A stretch of 64,000 nt of DNA. Origin: Siphonodentalium dalli. Lineage: Eukaryota > Mollusca > Scaphopoda > Gadilida > Siphonodentaliidae. Each line of letters starts with the position of its first letter. Within the stretch, counting starts at the first letter, position 1. The position numbers and the translations under genes are program-made. The notes under the pieces are model-generated. The model was not told the DNA's origin. It saw nothing but the letters and a program-made list of their open reading frames with translations, and searched no databases. Below, piece after piece: positions 1-11,210 of this stretch. The stretch is from assembly GCA_032622095.1 (NCBI GenBank), contig CP136065.1:214996151-215060150 (forward strand), given 5' to 3'.

Positions 1-1660
1 GAGAATAGATTCGACCGATAGTTTGTTACTGCGGGCTGTGTTTATTATTGCGTACATTGCCTTTTTTTGCGATATTACATCTGATGTTTCTGTCCCTGGT
101 GAATCTACCTGATTTGTTGAACTCCGATCCGAGGTATTTATAGTTGTTTACAACTTCTATTTTTTCCGAGTTTAAACGAAATTGTGCCTCCTTATTTTTC
201 TTGCGAATTCTTCCGAATATTACGACATTTGTTTTCGAGAGGTTTATTTTCATCTTCCAGATATCGCAATATTCTGTGAATTTATTTAATGAATGTTGGA
301 TACCTTCCTTTGTATTCGATATAAGTATTGTAGTGTCCGCATATAACAGAAGGAGAAGTTTAAAGCCGCTTTCACACATGTCCGTTTCTCCGATGCGTTT
401 CCTTGCGTTTCTAATATTTTAACGCATCCGGAAAACGCATCGGTCAAAACAGTGATAATATCATTGGGTCTTTCACACATGTGCGTTTGCCGGATGCGTT
501 TCTTTTTTGTTCATGTCTCGGACTTGAAATGCTGCGTTTCGCCTGCGTTTCTAAAAAAGCATACACAAGCATGTGTGGCTAGCTTTAATATTTCGATATA
601 TGAAAAAAAGAATCGGAGAAAGGCTGCCTCCTTGTTTCAAGTCTACGTAACGACGTTGACGTCGATTCGCAATCTTTTAGGCATAATCTCATATTGTGAT
701 ACAAGCCGTTGATAACTGGCAAGATTTTGCCTGGAACATTGCAACTGTATAGCTTTGTCCAAAGGCTTTCTCTGTGAATTAGATCGAAAGCTTTGGAGAA
801 ATCAACAAACGCACAGAAAAAGTTCTCCCTGTTGACATTTGCTAAGTTGGTCAGGGTATAAAGATTGAACATATGATATATTGTGAGCACCCTTTGCGAA
901 AACCAGCATTAAATTCTGATTGGATGCGATTGTGTTCGATGTAAGCATATATACGTTTGCTTAAGATACTGGTGAAAACTTTTGACATACAACTCAATAG
1001 TGTTATACTGCGGTAGTTGTCTGGATTTGAAGTATCATTCTTATTTTTGAAGATAGGGCTAATAACTCCAATATCCCAGTCATTGAATAACACCTGTATC
1101 GAATATAACATTAAAGTAAGGTGTATAAAAGTCACCTAGAAATGGTCAGCTATGTTTAATAAATGAGTTATTAACATTGTCACATCTCGGGGCCATTTCT
1201 GATTTCAACGATTTAACGACGTTCTCTATTTCGGTTTTAGAAATTGGCCCGTTCAAAGAATTGTCATTCTATCGTGATTCCGGGTTGGACTCTGGTTGGG
1301 TTATTGGTTTGGCTGACGCCTGTATCTGCCATAGCCGATAACGCGAGTTCTTCGTTTTCGTAGTGCGATCTGAAGCTCTCTACTGTGGGGCGTGGTAGTT
1401 CACGCGTCTTTTTGGGTCCACTAATTTCTTTAAGAAGATTCCAGAAATCTTTGCTGGAATTAGTGCGAATGCTATGTAACTTTGTTCTTATACCTGCATT
1501 ATATTTCATTTTACTTCTGGTTAATGCCATTTTGTATTGTTGTCTTCTTTTAATCATTAACGCCCATCGGGTGTATACCGGTGGGCATATTTTAGATAGC
1601 TGTGTGTCTGTGGAGCTTTTGTAAATAGATAATTGTTTTTTTCCGGTTGTGACAATTCGC
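1..1660 (-). pseudogene. Non-LTR retrotransposon (jockey/CR1-like) RT remnant, copy A
   Basis: Read on the minus strand, broken frames give the linker before the RT (about 1264-1557), RT N-terminal motifs with an NYR-ITLLS block (851-1135), motif A DFSKAFD (about 780-810) and motif C (about 330-350). The order and spacing match the RT of jockey/CR1-type LINEs, which copy their own RNA at a nicked target. Frames are broken by stops and shifts, and the window edge removes the 3' part. Motif C reads YAD followed by TT, so the second catalytic Asp is missing; the B copy (31600-33890) shares this, so the element was dead before duplication. The exact clade is unresolved. Confidence 0.85.
364..592. 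mobile_element. Small palindromic insertion inside LINE copy A
   Basis: Compared with copy B, about 229 bp here replace about 90 bp of LINE sequence (32767-32855). The insert contains a direct repeat starting CTTTCACACATGT (near 369 and 471) and a fold-back CCGATGCGTTT ... AAACGCATCGG (about 391-446). It looks like a small non-autonomous element whose insertion was accompanied by a deletion. No target duplication was seen. Confidence 0.5.
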
Positions 1661-2176
1661 AGTAGGTCCCTGTTTGCGGAGAACTATTTGCGGAGTCCCC
1701 GAATTCGCGGAGGTCCCCTAAAATGGTCGAAATATGTTGATTTTAATGAGGGAACGGGAGCGTATATGAACTGTGATTTATACTGATTTGCTATGAACGT
1801 TTTGTCATACAAATTGTATTTTTATATTCAACAATAGACTAATTTTTCCTTAAGTCTTGCTGTCTTGTTGTTTTAAGATATTTTAATGAAGGCTATAATC
1901 TGGCCGTGTCAATCTGAGCTATGGCGATCGGATATATCTCACAGGACAACACATTTCGGGTTTTCGAGGGGTGTGTATTCGCTGGATTGATAGTTGCAGT
2001 ATGTAACTAGTATGACCACATTAATTGCTTTCAATGTTTAGATATCAACAATGGCTGGACCACTGTTGAAGATTTTATGGCGGGAACTCAATGACTCCAA
2101 TTTTGTATCCGCATTTAGAGACTTCTGGTGTGGTGAATTAGAAACCTACAGTAATGAGCCGTAGTGTTTTGTAAGC
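1661..2176. other. Non-coding block shared with copy B
   Basis: No coding signal. The sequence follows the LINE 5' end and is nearly the same at 33891-34377, apart from small indels (about 80 bp near 1775-1855 are missing from B). Confidence 0.6.
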
Positions 2177-3395
2177 ATGGCGGCCAGGGATAGCGCCACC
2201 AGCTGTTATATGAACACATGATGATACAGACCAGGTTGATACTGACACTGTTTACTGGTTTATACGGACCCCGGCTGGTATGGACATCGGGTTATGACTG
2301 AAATATGTTGTCTTGTGTTTGACAAAATTGAATTGGTAGTTCAATTCAATAAATAGTTTAAATAAACGCTGTAACTAATACTACTTGTAAAGGCAGCTTA
2401 ATTGTCATTGATGATCTCCATAAGTTCTAGAGTGTATATATACAGTGTACCAGGTTACTTCCTGAATGGCGCTGTCCACATGTTTTCCTAAATATTTTGT
2501 ATGAGCATTGTGCAAATTCGAAACCCCATTCAAACTATCATGTGAACTTTGGGACATATGTAATCGATATACATTTATATTAATATATTTTTAAAGATAT
2601 AATGTTGACACTGAAAGTTCGTATCAACTTGAGCGCAGCAAACACAGTCGGTAAATACATCTTTAGTTATTGAACACAGTGGCGATAATGCTTTGGGAGA
2701 GTGATTCATTGTGACCCACTCAACACCGACATCGACATCCGACATATTACATATACGTGTGTTGCTTATCGCACACTCTTTACATATTCCATTCCGACCT
2801 CTGTGAATCTGAATTGAAATTAAATCAAATTATTGCTCAATTATTAACGTTATTGTCTTTTTTTGTTGAATTCAATGCATTCAGTGATTTTTTTTTAGAA
2901 ATGACATGGGCTCATCACTTGTGTGCTGCTACGTCAATAACAGGTATTGATAAGTGGACCCTGAATGAGACCACATATCGATCCATGTATAGTGTAAATG
3001 TATAAATGGCTGATACACTTGTATACACTGTGTCACGACGTGTAATATACATGTGTTGTGGTAACCGACGTCAAATATTTCTTTTATTAATTTTTGTAAA
3101 GAGCCCCGAACCCCATCCGCGCCATCAAGATAGAGACACATTTGTTAGTTCTATAAACCACACCGTTACATTCCTGGTAAATAGACACCTCTATTACTCC
3201 TATAGATGGCCTCATTATTTTCTATATATAGTGGACATGCAGACAAGGAAATATTCGAATATATACATATACTAGATAAAACCAACTGTGTCATTATATT
3301 GATATCGCTTCAATCACAAGCCTAAACTGTTATGTTAATATATTTAAATAAAGTAAAATATAAATAAAATTGCATATTTTAATTGAGGTGCACAT
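2177..3395. repeat. 1.2-kb dispersed repeat, copy 1 of 3
   Basis: The block starting AGCATGGCGGCCAGGGAT recurs at about 34355-35570 and 58393-59591 with the same internal order. The third copy lies outside the A/B duplication, so this is a repeat family in its own right. No protein is encoded and I found no LTR, TIR or tail. Confidence 0.75.
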
Positions 3396-4617
3396 CAGTA
3401 TGGGTTCCGTATAAACCAGGGCCCGTATGAGCCGAGGTCCGTATACGCCAGGGTCCGTAACATTCGGTGGTCCGTATACAAGTGAGGGTCCGTATGCATG
3501 CGCCAGGGTCTGTATCAGCCTCATACCGACGCATACCATTCCGAATCGGAAGCCTTTAATATACATAGTAGTATGGCTGCATTTTCTCTAATAGCTACAT
3601 AATGTGTATAATTATCTTGCAGGGTGAATTTATAACTGGAATTGGCATTAATTGGACTTACGAACCTAATATATTTTCTGATGAACATGCATATCAATAC
3701 ATTTTCCAACATAAACAGTGCTACTACAGTAGTGTTATGTATTCTATGTTTATGACACGTGTGTGTGAGATAGGGAGAGAGCGAGAGAGAGAGAGAGAAA
3801 GTGACAAGTTTATAGCGACTCTTTACTGTCTATATCAGTCACATGGCTGTCACGTGGTAGTAATGGTGAATTTAACCGCCTAAATGCCGTTTTATTTTAT
3901 TTGTATGCAATACGTGGTGATGCGATAGCTAATTTACCAATTAGCAGCGCATTCATTGAACATATCTTTTGAGAGTGGTATTTGGGATATGAAAACGAAG
4001 ATTACTAAAACACCTGTCACTACGCTAATATTCTATATACGCTAATATATTAGCATAACGGGTTGACATAAAATAGGAGATAAGCTAATATTTTAGCGTA
4101 TCGTGTACAAATGGTTAACAATTAACTAGTTTTTTATGTAGTTCCGTGTGGACTTTCCACTTCCTAAGATAGCTTAGGTGTGGACACCCATTAAGTCGGG
4201 TTTGATCGTGACTTGTATCTGTATAAATACAAGGCTCGTCAGATTGCCCAGTGTAAGCTTTTCCTTTGTCAACTGTTCCCAAAAACGTTAATTTCATTGA
4301 CATGGGAACTATATTTTATCTGGATATATGACCCCCTATCTAGGCGCTCCCCTCTAAGCAGTTTCCATTATAAACAAGAAACAAACAAGTGTAATATAGT
4401 GCTTTAGTTAATGTCACAAATCGTGTTTATTGTGTTTTGATTGTATCTCAAGTGTAATGTATCATGAGTTGCCTTAATCTGTTAATTCTGCTACATAGGC
4501 GTCGAACCCCGTATACATTCCACACATTATAGGTCCAAAAGAATAACAGTAATTTTGTCCAAACACATCCAGAAATTCTCAATAATCGGAATCGGGTTCT
4601 CTCACAAAGCGAATAAC
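3396..4617. other. Non-coding block with GA microsatellite and a palindrome
   Basis: No gene seen. It holds a (GA)n tract at about 3774-3800 that has expanded in copy B (35925-36026). GGTCCGTAT-like phrases recur at 3400-3530. An imperfect palindrome built on ACGCTAATAT / ATATTTTAGCGT lies at 4022-4105. The first part matches B up to about 4483; after that the match resumes at 41079, where B carries a 4.45-kb insertion. Confidence 0.6.
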
Positions 4618-4663
4618 CCCGCTGGTCGTCCGTGTAATGAGGACCCGGATAAGTAACGACGGA

Positions 4664-5544
4664 GGCTGGTCAAGAAAAAACGTTGAGTAAAGGCCTTTGA
4701 AATTAATCTACCTAAATTTTAATGTGCGTAGTGTTTTGGGACAATATTAGTTGGTTGCTAAATTGATGTCAACGAGTCCACAATGAAGGTATAAAGAGGA
4801 GAGTTGTTGCAAAACCCTGAACTTTCACGCAAATTGACCCAAAAAATAATGTTATCACGTGCAAATCTGAACAATTCATGACGTTGAGGTACCGCCGTGA
4901 TCCCTGTCATATAAGCAACACAACCACCGCCAAGCAACCATTTTCCAGCAATTCGAATTCAGCACAATCAACGAGTAACGAGGACCCGTTATCATGTAAC
5001 GTTGGACGCGCTTCAGAAATCACATTGATTAACCGCGGACGCGAATATTCCGACAAACAATTTATTTAGAAACATGAATGTTTTGAATGTATAATGAATC
5101 ACATGAGCATGTGTTTTCCAATTAATTGTCGCATTGTTAACCATCTGTTTCACAGCAAATTTCAAACAGACGAAACGTTGTCAGGAGACTTGGGTGCTTC
5201 CTCTCGCCATTACTCTGTTTCTCTTTTCACAACTAAGAGTGTATATGAATGTTTGCTATCGATAGGCACGTGGTTCGGCGAGATAATATCATTCAAGCTA
5301 ATATGGGACCCTGATGCAAATTACACGTGTGTGGAGATCACTAACCCATGCCAACAGGCATGTTGTGATACCGAAACAGTAAATTTGTTGTTGAACATTT
5401 TAGGCCTTATAAAATGTGTGCCGACACGAACTAATGCAAGTCATTTGAAGGATACCCAGGTGGGATACCGACATATTTTTTCGCTACCAAGCACAGGGTC
5501 GTGAATACTAAAACATTGTATTGACTATCAACTCCAGAAAACAG
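4664..5544. other. Left interior of TIR unit
   Basis: Conserved among A, B1 and B2 but without convincing coding. A 136-codon frame at 5094-5504 is not preserved in B1, where indels break it, so I do not call it. The region carries the sub-terminal GTAACGAGGACCCG motif at about 4976. Confidence 0.5.
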
Positions 5545-5889
5545 AATGGCAGAGTATAAAGAATTCCCTCCACCGAACATAGACCCATCTGTTCAATCGG
5601 GTTATGCCACGACACCCCCGGGTAGCAATATAGTTCTTCCGGAGGAGGACCTGATAAGTAAACGCTACAATCCAGAGAAGTGAGCAGTAATAGTTCACAG
5701 TCCGACGACAGGTATACACACCTCTCCCGGGGCAATTTTTTATCAAAACTGGAAGTCAGTAGCGATGAGGAAAATTCGGAGGCCCCTCTATCACATGGTG
5801 ACATCCAGTCAGCCATCCCGGCAAAGATGCATCGGCCATCCCCTCAACTAGGACAAATGACTTGTCCATATATGCTCAGTAAAGAGTAA
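5545..5889 (+). pseudogene. Disordered acidic/proline-rich protein fragment, frameshifted
   Basis: An ATG at 5545 opens 45 codons beginning MAEYKEFPPP and ending at TGA 5681-5683. The adjacent frame then runs to 5889 and contains SSDEENSEAP. Both parts look like ordinary disordered protein. Copy B1 preserves the sequence (42098-42438) but lost the start. The junction CCAGAGAA-GTGAGC also resembles a splice donor, so the first part may be a genuine exon end rather than a frameshift. Function unknown. It probably belongs to the same gene as the coiled-coil segment downstream. Confidence 0.5.
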
Positions 5890-5966
5890 AATGTATTGCT
5901 GAAGTGCGAAAGACCAGGGGTGATGAGAGGGGGTACGACCAAAAGATGCTTATATAAAACCCCGGA

Positions 5967-6931
5967 ATGACTCACTGGATAGGCACTTGGCCCCACGGCC
6001 ATACCTCAGACCGGTTGTGAGTAATGTTGATCATTACTCGGGACATACCTTTGCTAAGTATGACCACGGCCAATACGCATCGGAAACCCAAACGACAAAA
6101 TATGACTACAGCCACTCAAACAATAATCATAGGGCAAGTGACGATGACCGTCGCATGGCAAATGAAATGAATAATAAAGTGGCAGAGCTGGAACAACGAG
6201 TTGGGTTGTTGGAGAGTTTAAGCAGATTAAACAAACCAAGGGCTAATGCGGGTGACCGTTATAGGGAAGGGTTTCCAGAAGGGCACCAAAGCCCACGAAA
6301 ATATGAGCCGCCAAACAGTAATTACCACGGTAGTGATGATAACCAACAATGGTCAGGAGGACCAGTCGGCTTAGCGTGTGATGATAGTAACCACCATCAC
6401 ACCACGACTAATCTGGACAGTCAATTGGCTGACATCGAACAGCGATTGGGGTTGTTTAAAGATTTAATGCAATTAAACAAACCAAGATCGAGCGATCATA
6501 GGATCATTACTCACGAACTGATGCCAGGCCAACATCATTATAGTAGAGGGACGATAACGGTCGCTTGACATGGGGGCAAGGGGCCCATCAATTGACGATG
6601 ACCGCCACTGGACGGGAAGGCCCAACTGTGAGACCGACCGAACCGGTGGGACAAGACAACCCAATAAGCCTATCACAAATGACGGTACTACAATGGAGCT
6701 GGGGATACACAGAGGGCAGCACATGCCACTCGCGTTGTCAAACAGCCAGTAACAGTACCGACTGTGACACATCCCCACTACATGCCACCTGAACCTGTCA
6801 CTGGCCAATCAGTAGCACAGGTTCAGTCCAAGGGAATACACACGAACACCCATGGGTACAGGCCACCTGAACCTGTCACTGGCCAATCAGTGGCACAAGT
6901 CCAGTCCCAGGGAATACACATGACCTGAAGT
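5967..6931 (+). pseudogene. Coiled-coil repeat protein, decayed (copy A)
   Basis: The main open stretch (5987-6568) carries two related segments: VAELEQRVGLLESL..LNKPR and LADIEQRLGLFKDL..LNKPR, about 95 residues apart. These are heptad-like helices in a charged, His/Asn-rich background. After a frame break the sequence continues to a Pro-rich tail with two 78-bp units (from 6784 and 6862) encoding PPEPVTGQSVAQVQS. Copy B1 (42513-43485) has the same protein with different frame breaks, so each can be read against the other. TATATAAAA lies at 5951-5959. Family not recognised. Confidence 0.6.
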
Positions 6932-8198
6932 TTCGTACTTGCGGAGTCCCCTCGAATCCCCGAATGATATATTGCACGTAGTACATGTGTGTGTGGCTTC
7001 CTCGATGCAAACCTTGCTGTGTCGATTTCTGATGTCCTTTGAACTAACGGTTTTGTTGCACCCTCTGCAAACAAGTGGATAGCTTTTTGTATATGTCGGT
7101 TCACGTGTGACTGGAGGAGATATGGTTGATAAATGTCTTTCCATATCCTTCAAACGGGCAACATTGTTTTAATGCTTCGTTGTGTATTTTGTAATGTTGT
7201 CTGAACACGGATAGACTGGATAATATCACACCACACTTCTCGCAGAGACCATTACCTTACTCGTATTTAAATTCGCGCAGTACTATTTTTCGCTCAGTTT
7301 TGAATTCACGCACTTTGAATTCGCGCACCAATCTGCGCGAATTCAAAACTGACAAAAATATTTTCGTAAATGGATTTGATGACAGTTTGAGATATTAATC
7401 GTCACTGAAGATATGTGTGCACATTAAACACCATCACGACGGCTTTACATCGTGCATAAATTAACATAACTGCATCATCAATGTGTTGTGAAGACTGGTG
7501 TTTATACGCCCCAAATTATTATTCTGATATTGAAATAGTTATATACATAATTTAAATGAACTCAAAGAAGTAAACTGACACCACGTATAGAAAACGGTGT
7601 CGCGCTATCTTTGTGAAAACGGCGACGTGCTTTCGTGCACCTTCAGTCTGCAATATGTGTATTTCTTACAAGTATTTCAACATCAATGATGTTACCATGA
7701 TTTGTTGCTATATACTTTTGTCATACATGTGTATAGCATTAATGGTTTACACGTGGTTGTCCGCATGTAAATTATAGTACTACAAGCCTATATATTCGGT
7801 CCAAACTTCCGCAATGTATATACAATGTATGTACTTCGTCGACATATATAGCCTTCTTATTTCCCTGTGGTTTGGTCTAAACTCATGAGTCGTACTATTT
7901 TTCGCTCAGTTTTAAATTCGCGCAACGACGGGTGCGCGAAAAATAGTACTGCGCGAATTTAAATACGAGTAAGGTATGGTGGTGGCCAGATCTTTGAGCC
8001 CTGAATTCATCACTCGACGACATTGGCTTGTCTTTTATATGAGAAAGTGAATGTTGCCGTAATGATTGCAGTTTTTTTATTTCTTCCCACATTCGTGGCA
8101 CTGCTACCAGCACCACCCAGAAGGTGGGATCACTGGGGAAGCTAGGCTGTCATCGACTTCCAGGAATTCGCCTTCAATAGGCACCAATATTTCTCCGT
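6887..8198 (-). pseudogene. C2H2 zinc-finger gene exon, decayed and split by a MITE (copy A)
   Basis: On the minus strand a pyrimidine-rich acceptor (AG at 8199-8200) opens an acidic segment starting GEILVPIEGEF. Fingers follow: QCHECGK plus LQSLRQHSLSH (8100-8040, one frameshift), then after the MITE LCEKCGVIL..FRQHYKIH (7250-7184, a perfect C-X2-C-X12-H-X3-H), CPFEGYGK plus SHVNRH (Cys changed to Tyr), CRGCNKTV and CTTCNISF. Several indels and one stop break it. Copies B1 and B2 preserve different parts. C2H2 arrays bind DNA or RNA; the target here is unknown. It converges with the plus-strand coiled-coil gene. Confidence 0.75.
7255..7974. mobile_element. 720-bp MITE with 39-bp perfect TIRs, TA target duplication
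   Basis: The ends 7255-7293 and 7936-7974 are perfect inverted copies starting CCTTACTCGTATTTAAATTC. They are flanked by TA at 7253-7254 and 7975-7976. The same element sits at 43810-44516. Copy B2 has the empty site with a single TA (47073-47074), which proves the boundaries. TA duplication and TIR-only structure suggest mobilisation by a Tc1/mariner-type transposase. It encodes no transposase and interrupts the zinc-finger exon. Confidence 0.93.
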
Positions 8199-8200
8199 CT

Positions 8201-8977
8201 GAAAATGAAAAATAGGAATTTATACCGTCTCATTCATGGCTATTGTTTATATATGGGGGTGCAAATGTAATTTTGAGAACTTTTAGGAGTGTTTTTGTTC
8301 AAGGGGATACAATTGGAAAAATCCAGGTCGACATGCATCACCCGTCCCAACGGAGACGATATCATATGGACACGCCCCTGTGTGTTATAGTATATTTCCC
8401 ATTATGTTGTGCAAAACAAAATCTGATTATTAATATCCTAAATATTTTACCTTTATTGTTTTTCAAACATGACCATATATGCCCATGACATATCATGTGA
8501 AGGTAAATATTTCTGAGAGAAAAAACGCGTCCGTCGTTACAAATTTTCGCGTCCAGTTACTTTCCCAAATAAAATTCAACGGGTCCTCGTTACTACCAAA
8601 GTTGCTGGAAACGCGAATAAAAGTCCACTTTACTTGCATCTATAGCAATCCCGAAAAATCTACGGTATGTTATATATGTGAATGGTACACACATCATCCG
8701 GCACGACAACATGATTCGGGAGGAGTTTTCGTATTTCTGAATTTTCATTAGTTATTTGAACATAATTTCTTCGATAAATCGAAACCTCATAGTTTAGTGT
8801 CACAAATGATGGTAAAATATATAATCCAGCATGACATAACAACTTGTAATTGGAGAACCAACTATTGTTAACGATAATAATACAACAAAATCGTCTGCTG
8901 AAACCGACAAGGTATTATAAAAACGATATGTGTGTACCTACCTGAACTCATCGCTCGTGGAAAGCATGAGGGATTAG
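8201..8977. other. Right interior of TIR unit, non-coding
   Basis: Probably intron or flank of the minus-strand zinc-finger gene. Contains sub-terminal motifs complementary to those at the left end (8524-8538, 8576-8590). Copy B1 lacks about 200 bp here (8287-8487). No coding signal. Confidence 0.5.
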
Positions 8978-9028
8978 TCGCGTCCGTCGTTACTTATCCG
9001 GGTCCTCGTTACACGGATGACTAGCGTG

Positions 9029-9401
9029 CTCACATATGGTAACACATAAACGGTGGTCCACGTAATGCCCAACAACATATCGACTTTGTCATACATGATT
9101 GTAACTAGGTCAACTAAGCGGAGCTCATCACAAGATGCACGCTCAAAAGCATACCCAATACTATAACAAGAAAACCATAGTCAGAAATGGTAACGCCACA
9201 AAGATCATATTATTAGCCATAAATATAAATTATAATATAAATATAGCATAAACTAGATTTCAAATTCCATCTGTGAAATTTGGATACTTCCATATATCAA
9301 GTTTTCCCGTTTCTCGTGTTATACATTACATTATTCAAACTGTCTTTTTTTATTTCACAAACTGGTGGGCCCGACATCGTCCGGGCATCTAATTTCCTGC
9401 G
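9029..9401. other. Flank right of TIR unit, non-coding
   Basis: AT-rich sequence also present right of B2 (49238-49591). No gene or repeat structure seen. Confidence 0.5.
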
Positions 9402-9907
9402 CGATTTGACCTTGAATTGACTATTTTGAAAGTCAAGGTCATGTCGGAGTCATGATTTGACCCGTCCAAAACACTCCCCTGAGAAAAGTATTCCTAGGTA
9501 TAAAATTTCGTCGAAATCCGTCTGTTTTACCAGACTTTACCTTTAGTTGACCATTTTGAAGGTCAAGGTCAGGTCGGGGTCACGATTTGACCCGTCCAAA
9601 ACACTCCCGGACAAAAGTACTCATAGGTATCAAATTTCGTCGAAATCCATCCGTTTTACCCGATTTGACCTTTGATTGACCATATTGAAGGTCAAGGTCA
9701 CACCGTGCCACGATTTGACCAGTTCAAAACACTCCGCGGACAAAAGTATCCCTGGGTATAAAATTTCGTCGAAATCTGTCCGTTTTTCCCGATTTGACCT
9801 TGAATTGACCATTTTGAATGTCAAGGTCAGGTCGAGGTCACGATTTGATCCGTCCAAAACACTTCCCGGACACAAGTACCCCTAAGTATCAAATTTCGTC
9901 GGAGTCT
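9402..9907. repeat. 129-bp tandem repeat, four units, with nuclear-receptor-like half-sites
   Basis: Units start near 9402, 9531, 9661 and 9790. Each combines TGACCTTGA-type sequence, a short spacer and its inverted partner TCAAGGTCA, then a conserved stretch ending AAATTTCGTCGAAATC. Copy B has three units (49592 onward), so the number changes. TCAAGGTCA matches the consensus of ERR/FTZ-F1-type monomer sites. The open frames crossing the array are repeat artefacts. Confidence 0.85.
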
Positions 9908-10241
9908 ATGGAAAGCCGAAGGGTCATATGCTAGTTGTTAAGTGCTAGTTGCTAGTTATACGACGCACGACTTGACGCGGTTTTCTCAAGGTGTTTCAGG
10001 GTGTTTCAAACTGGGAGATAGAATTATTCTGCGTTTCAAATGGTGATGAATTATAGTATTTTATTCATATTTTAAGGCATAAATTGTTATTAAAACCGTA
10101 TATACTATAAAAAAAAAATCGATGACTCGAAAATTAAGTGGGCCGTTAAAGTCAATACAAAGTCACAATTGCAGTTAGGTTCATCTCATACTCGTCTATT
10201 CAGCGATATTCTGCTACGCAGTTTGTTATAGCCTCCAGTAT

Positions 10242-10696
10242 TGTGAGGTAATGACACATGTATATAGTAGGTACAAGTCTTTATTATGTTGTGAATAAGA
10301 TATGCTGTGTGTACAAATATAATGATCAATAGTCGCCGCGAATTGGTGTCCCCGAATGGGTGATGCCTGGTGTGAATGATGCCTGGATATGATCTAGGTA
10401 TGAGATGAGTCTAGTGAAAGCATGATGTGATGGGATGTAGTTGTTTCTTATATACTATTTAGGATGCATATTAGATGAGGTGTTTGGCAATACACATCGG
10501 GATTGGTTCTTCCGTTATGGTCATCTCCCTTGACCATATTTGGGAGCCATCTTCATTGTGTGTATATCTTCGCTGAGAGTAAGACGTGTGAGGTTTCGAG
10601 AACCGAACACGAATATCTGAGTTTGGGGTTTTATATATTGGGACATTCGTATAGTTTGAATCAAGTTGTGAGATTATAATGGGTAGTTATCTCACA
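10242..10696 (-). repeat. 3' LTR of the retrotransposon
   Basis: 455 bp, bounded by TG/CA with a perfect TGTGAG/CTCACA inverted end. It carries AATAAA (complement at 10280-10285) and TATATAAAA upstream in the sense direction. Two substitutions separate it from the other LTR (T/C and C/T read on the sense strand; plus-strand a/g near 10471 and 10500). Confidence 0.97.
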
Positions 10697-10698
10697 TA

Positions 10699-10712
10699 TG
10701 TCCCCCACCCGT
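10699..10712 (-). promoter_or_regulatory. Polypurine tract
   Basis: The sense strand reads GGGTGGGGGA, then CATA just before the 3' LTR. It is the expected primer for plus-strand DNA synthesis. Confidence 0.85.
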
Positions 10713-10860
10713 GTAAGATTTTTAGCGCAGCGGAAAATCTTATGTAACATCAAAATTATGGACCTAACTGGGGTAATTGTGATCATGTAATGTGGATGAG
10801 GCTGAAATGAAGTATAATAACATTGATTGTGGTGAAGTTATGATTAATACCTGTGGAACA

Positions 10861-10922
10861 AAGTTGTCTTAAAATGATGATATGCGATATTAAGTTGTCT
10901 TAAAATGATGATACGCAATATT
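10861..10922. repeat. 31-bp direct repeat, two units
   Basis: AAGTTGTCTTAAAATGATGA and following bases repeated once with two changes, in the env-3' LTR interval. Confidence 0.85.
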
Positions 10923-11210
10923 ATGAGATTATGAAATAAATGGTGGGAAAAGCATATATGGGTTGGTATATAAAATGATCGTGCAAGCAGTCATAATGCG
11001 TGCTGTATTGATATGTAGGCTAAGGTATGATAATAGAATATAGAGATACAAGTATGAGAAGTAATGAATATAACAATACGGTAATAGAGCATGGTATGTT
11101 TTGTAAATGATGAACATTGGTGATGTATTATATAAATGCATGTTGTATTGTTAATAAAATCATGACGATATGTATACATTCGGTATTGTGGTAATGAGAG
11201 ACCAAATGTT

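Larger units (their letters stand above)
4618..9028. mobile_element. TIR-bounded 4.4-kb unit, copy A
   Basis: The left end (4618-4663) and the right end (8976-9028) are inverted copies sharing CCGTGTAA-GAGGACCCGG and AAGTAACGACGG. Sub-terminal motifs repeat inside: GTAACGAGGACCCG near 4976, its complement near 8576, and CGCGTCCGTCGTTAC near 8524. Two more copies stand in tandem at 41229 and 45270. This is the layout of a DNA transposon with long TIRs, but no transposase is visible and no clear target duplication flanks it. The cargo is two convergent decayed genes. The superfamily is undetermined. Confidence 0.65.

Noticed and set aside
5094-5504. 136-codon plus ORF in the TIR unit
   Set aside because: Broken by indels in B1 and B2, and the composition is not protein-like.
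9630-9885. Opposed ORFs within the 129-bp satellite
   Set aside because: Open only because of repeat periodicity; the number of units differs in copy B and the peptides follow the repeat.
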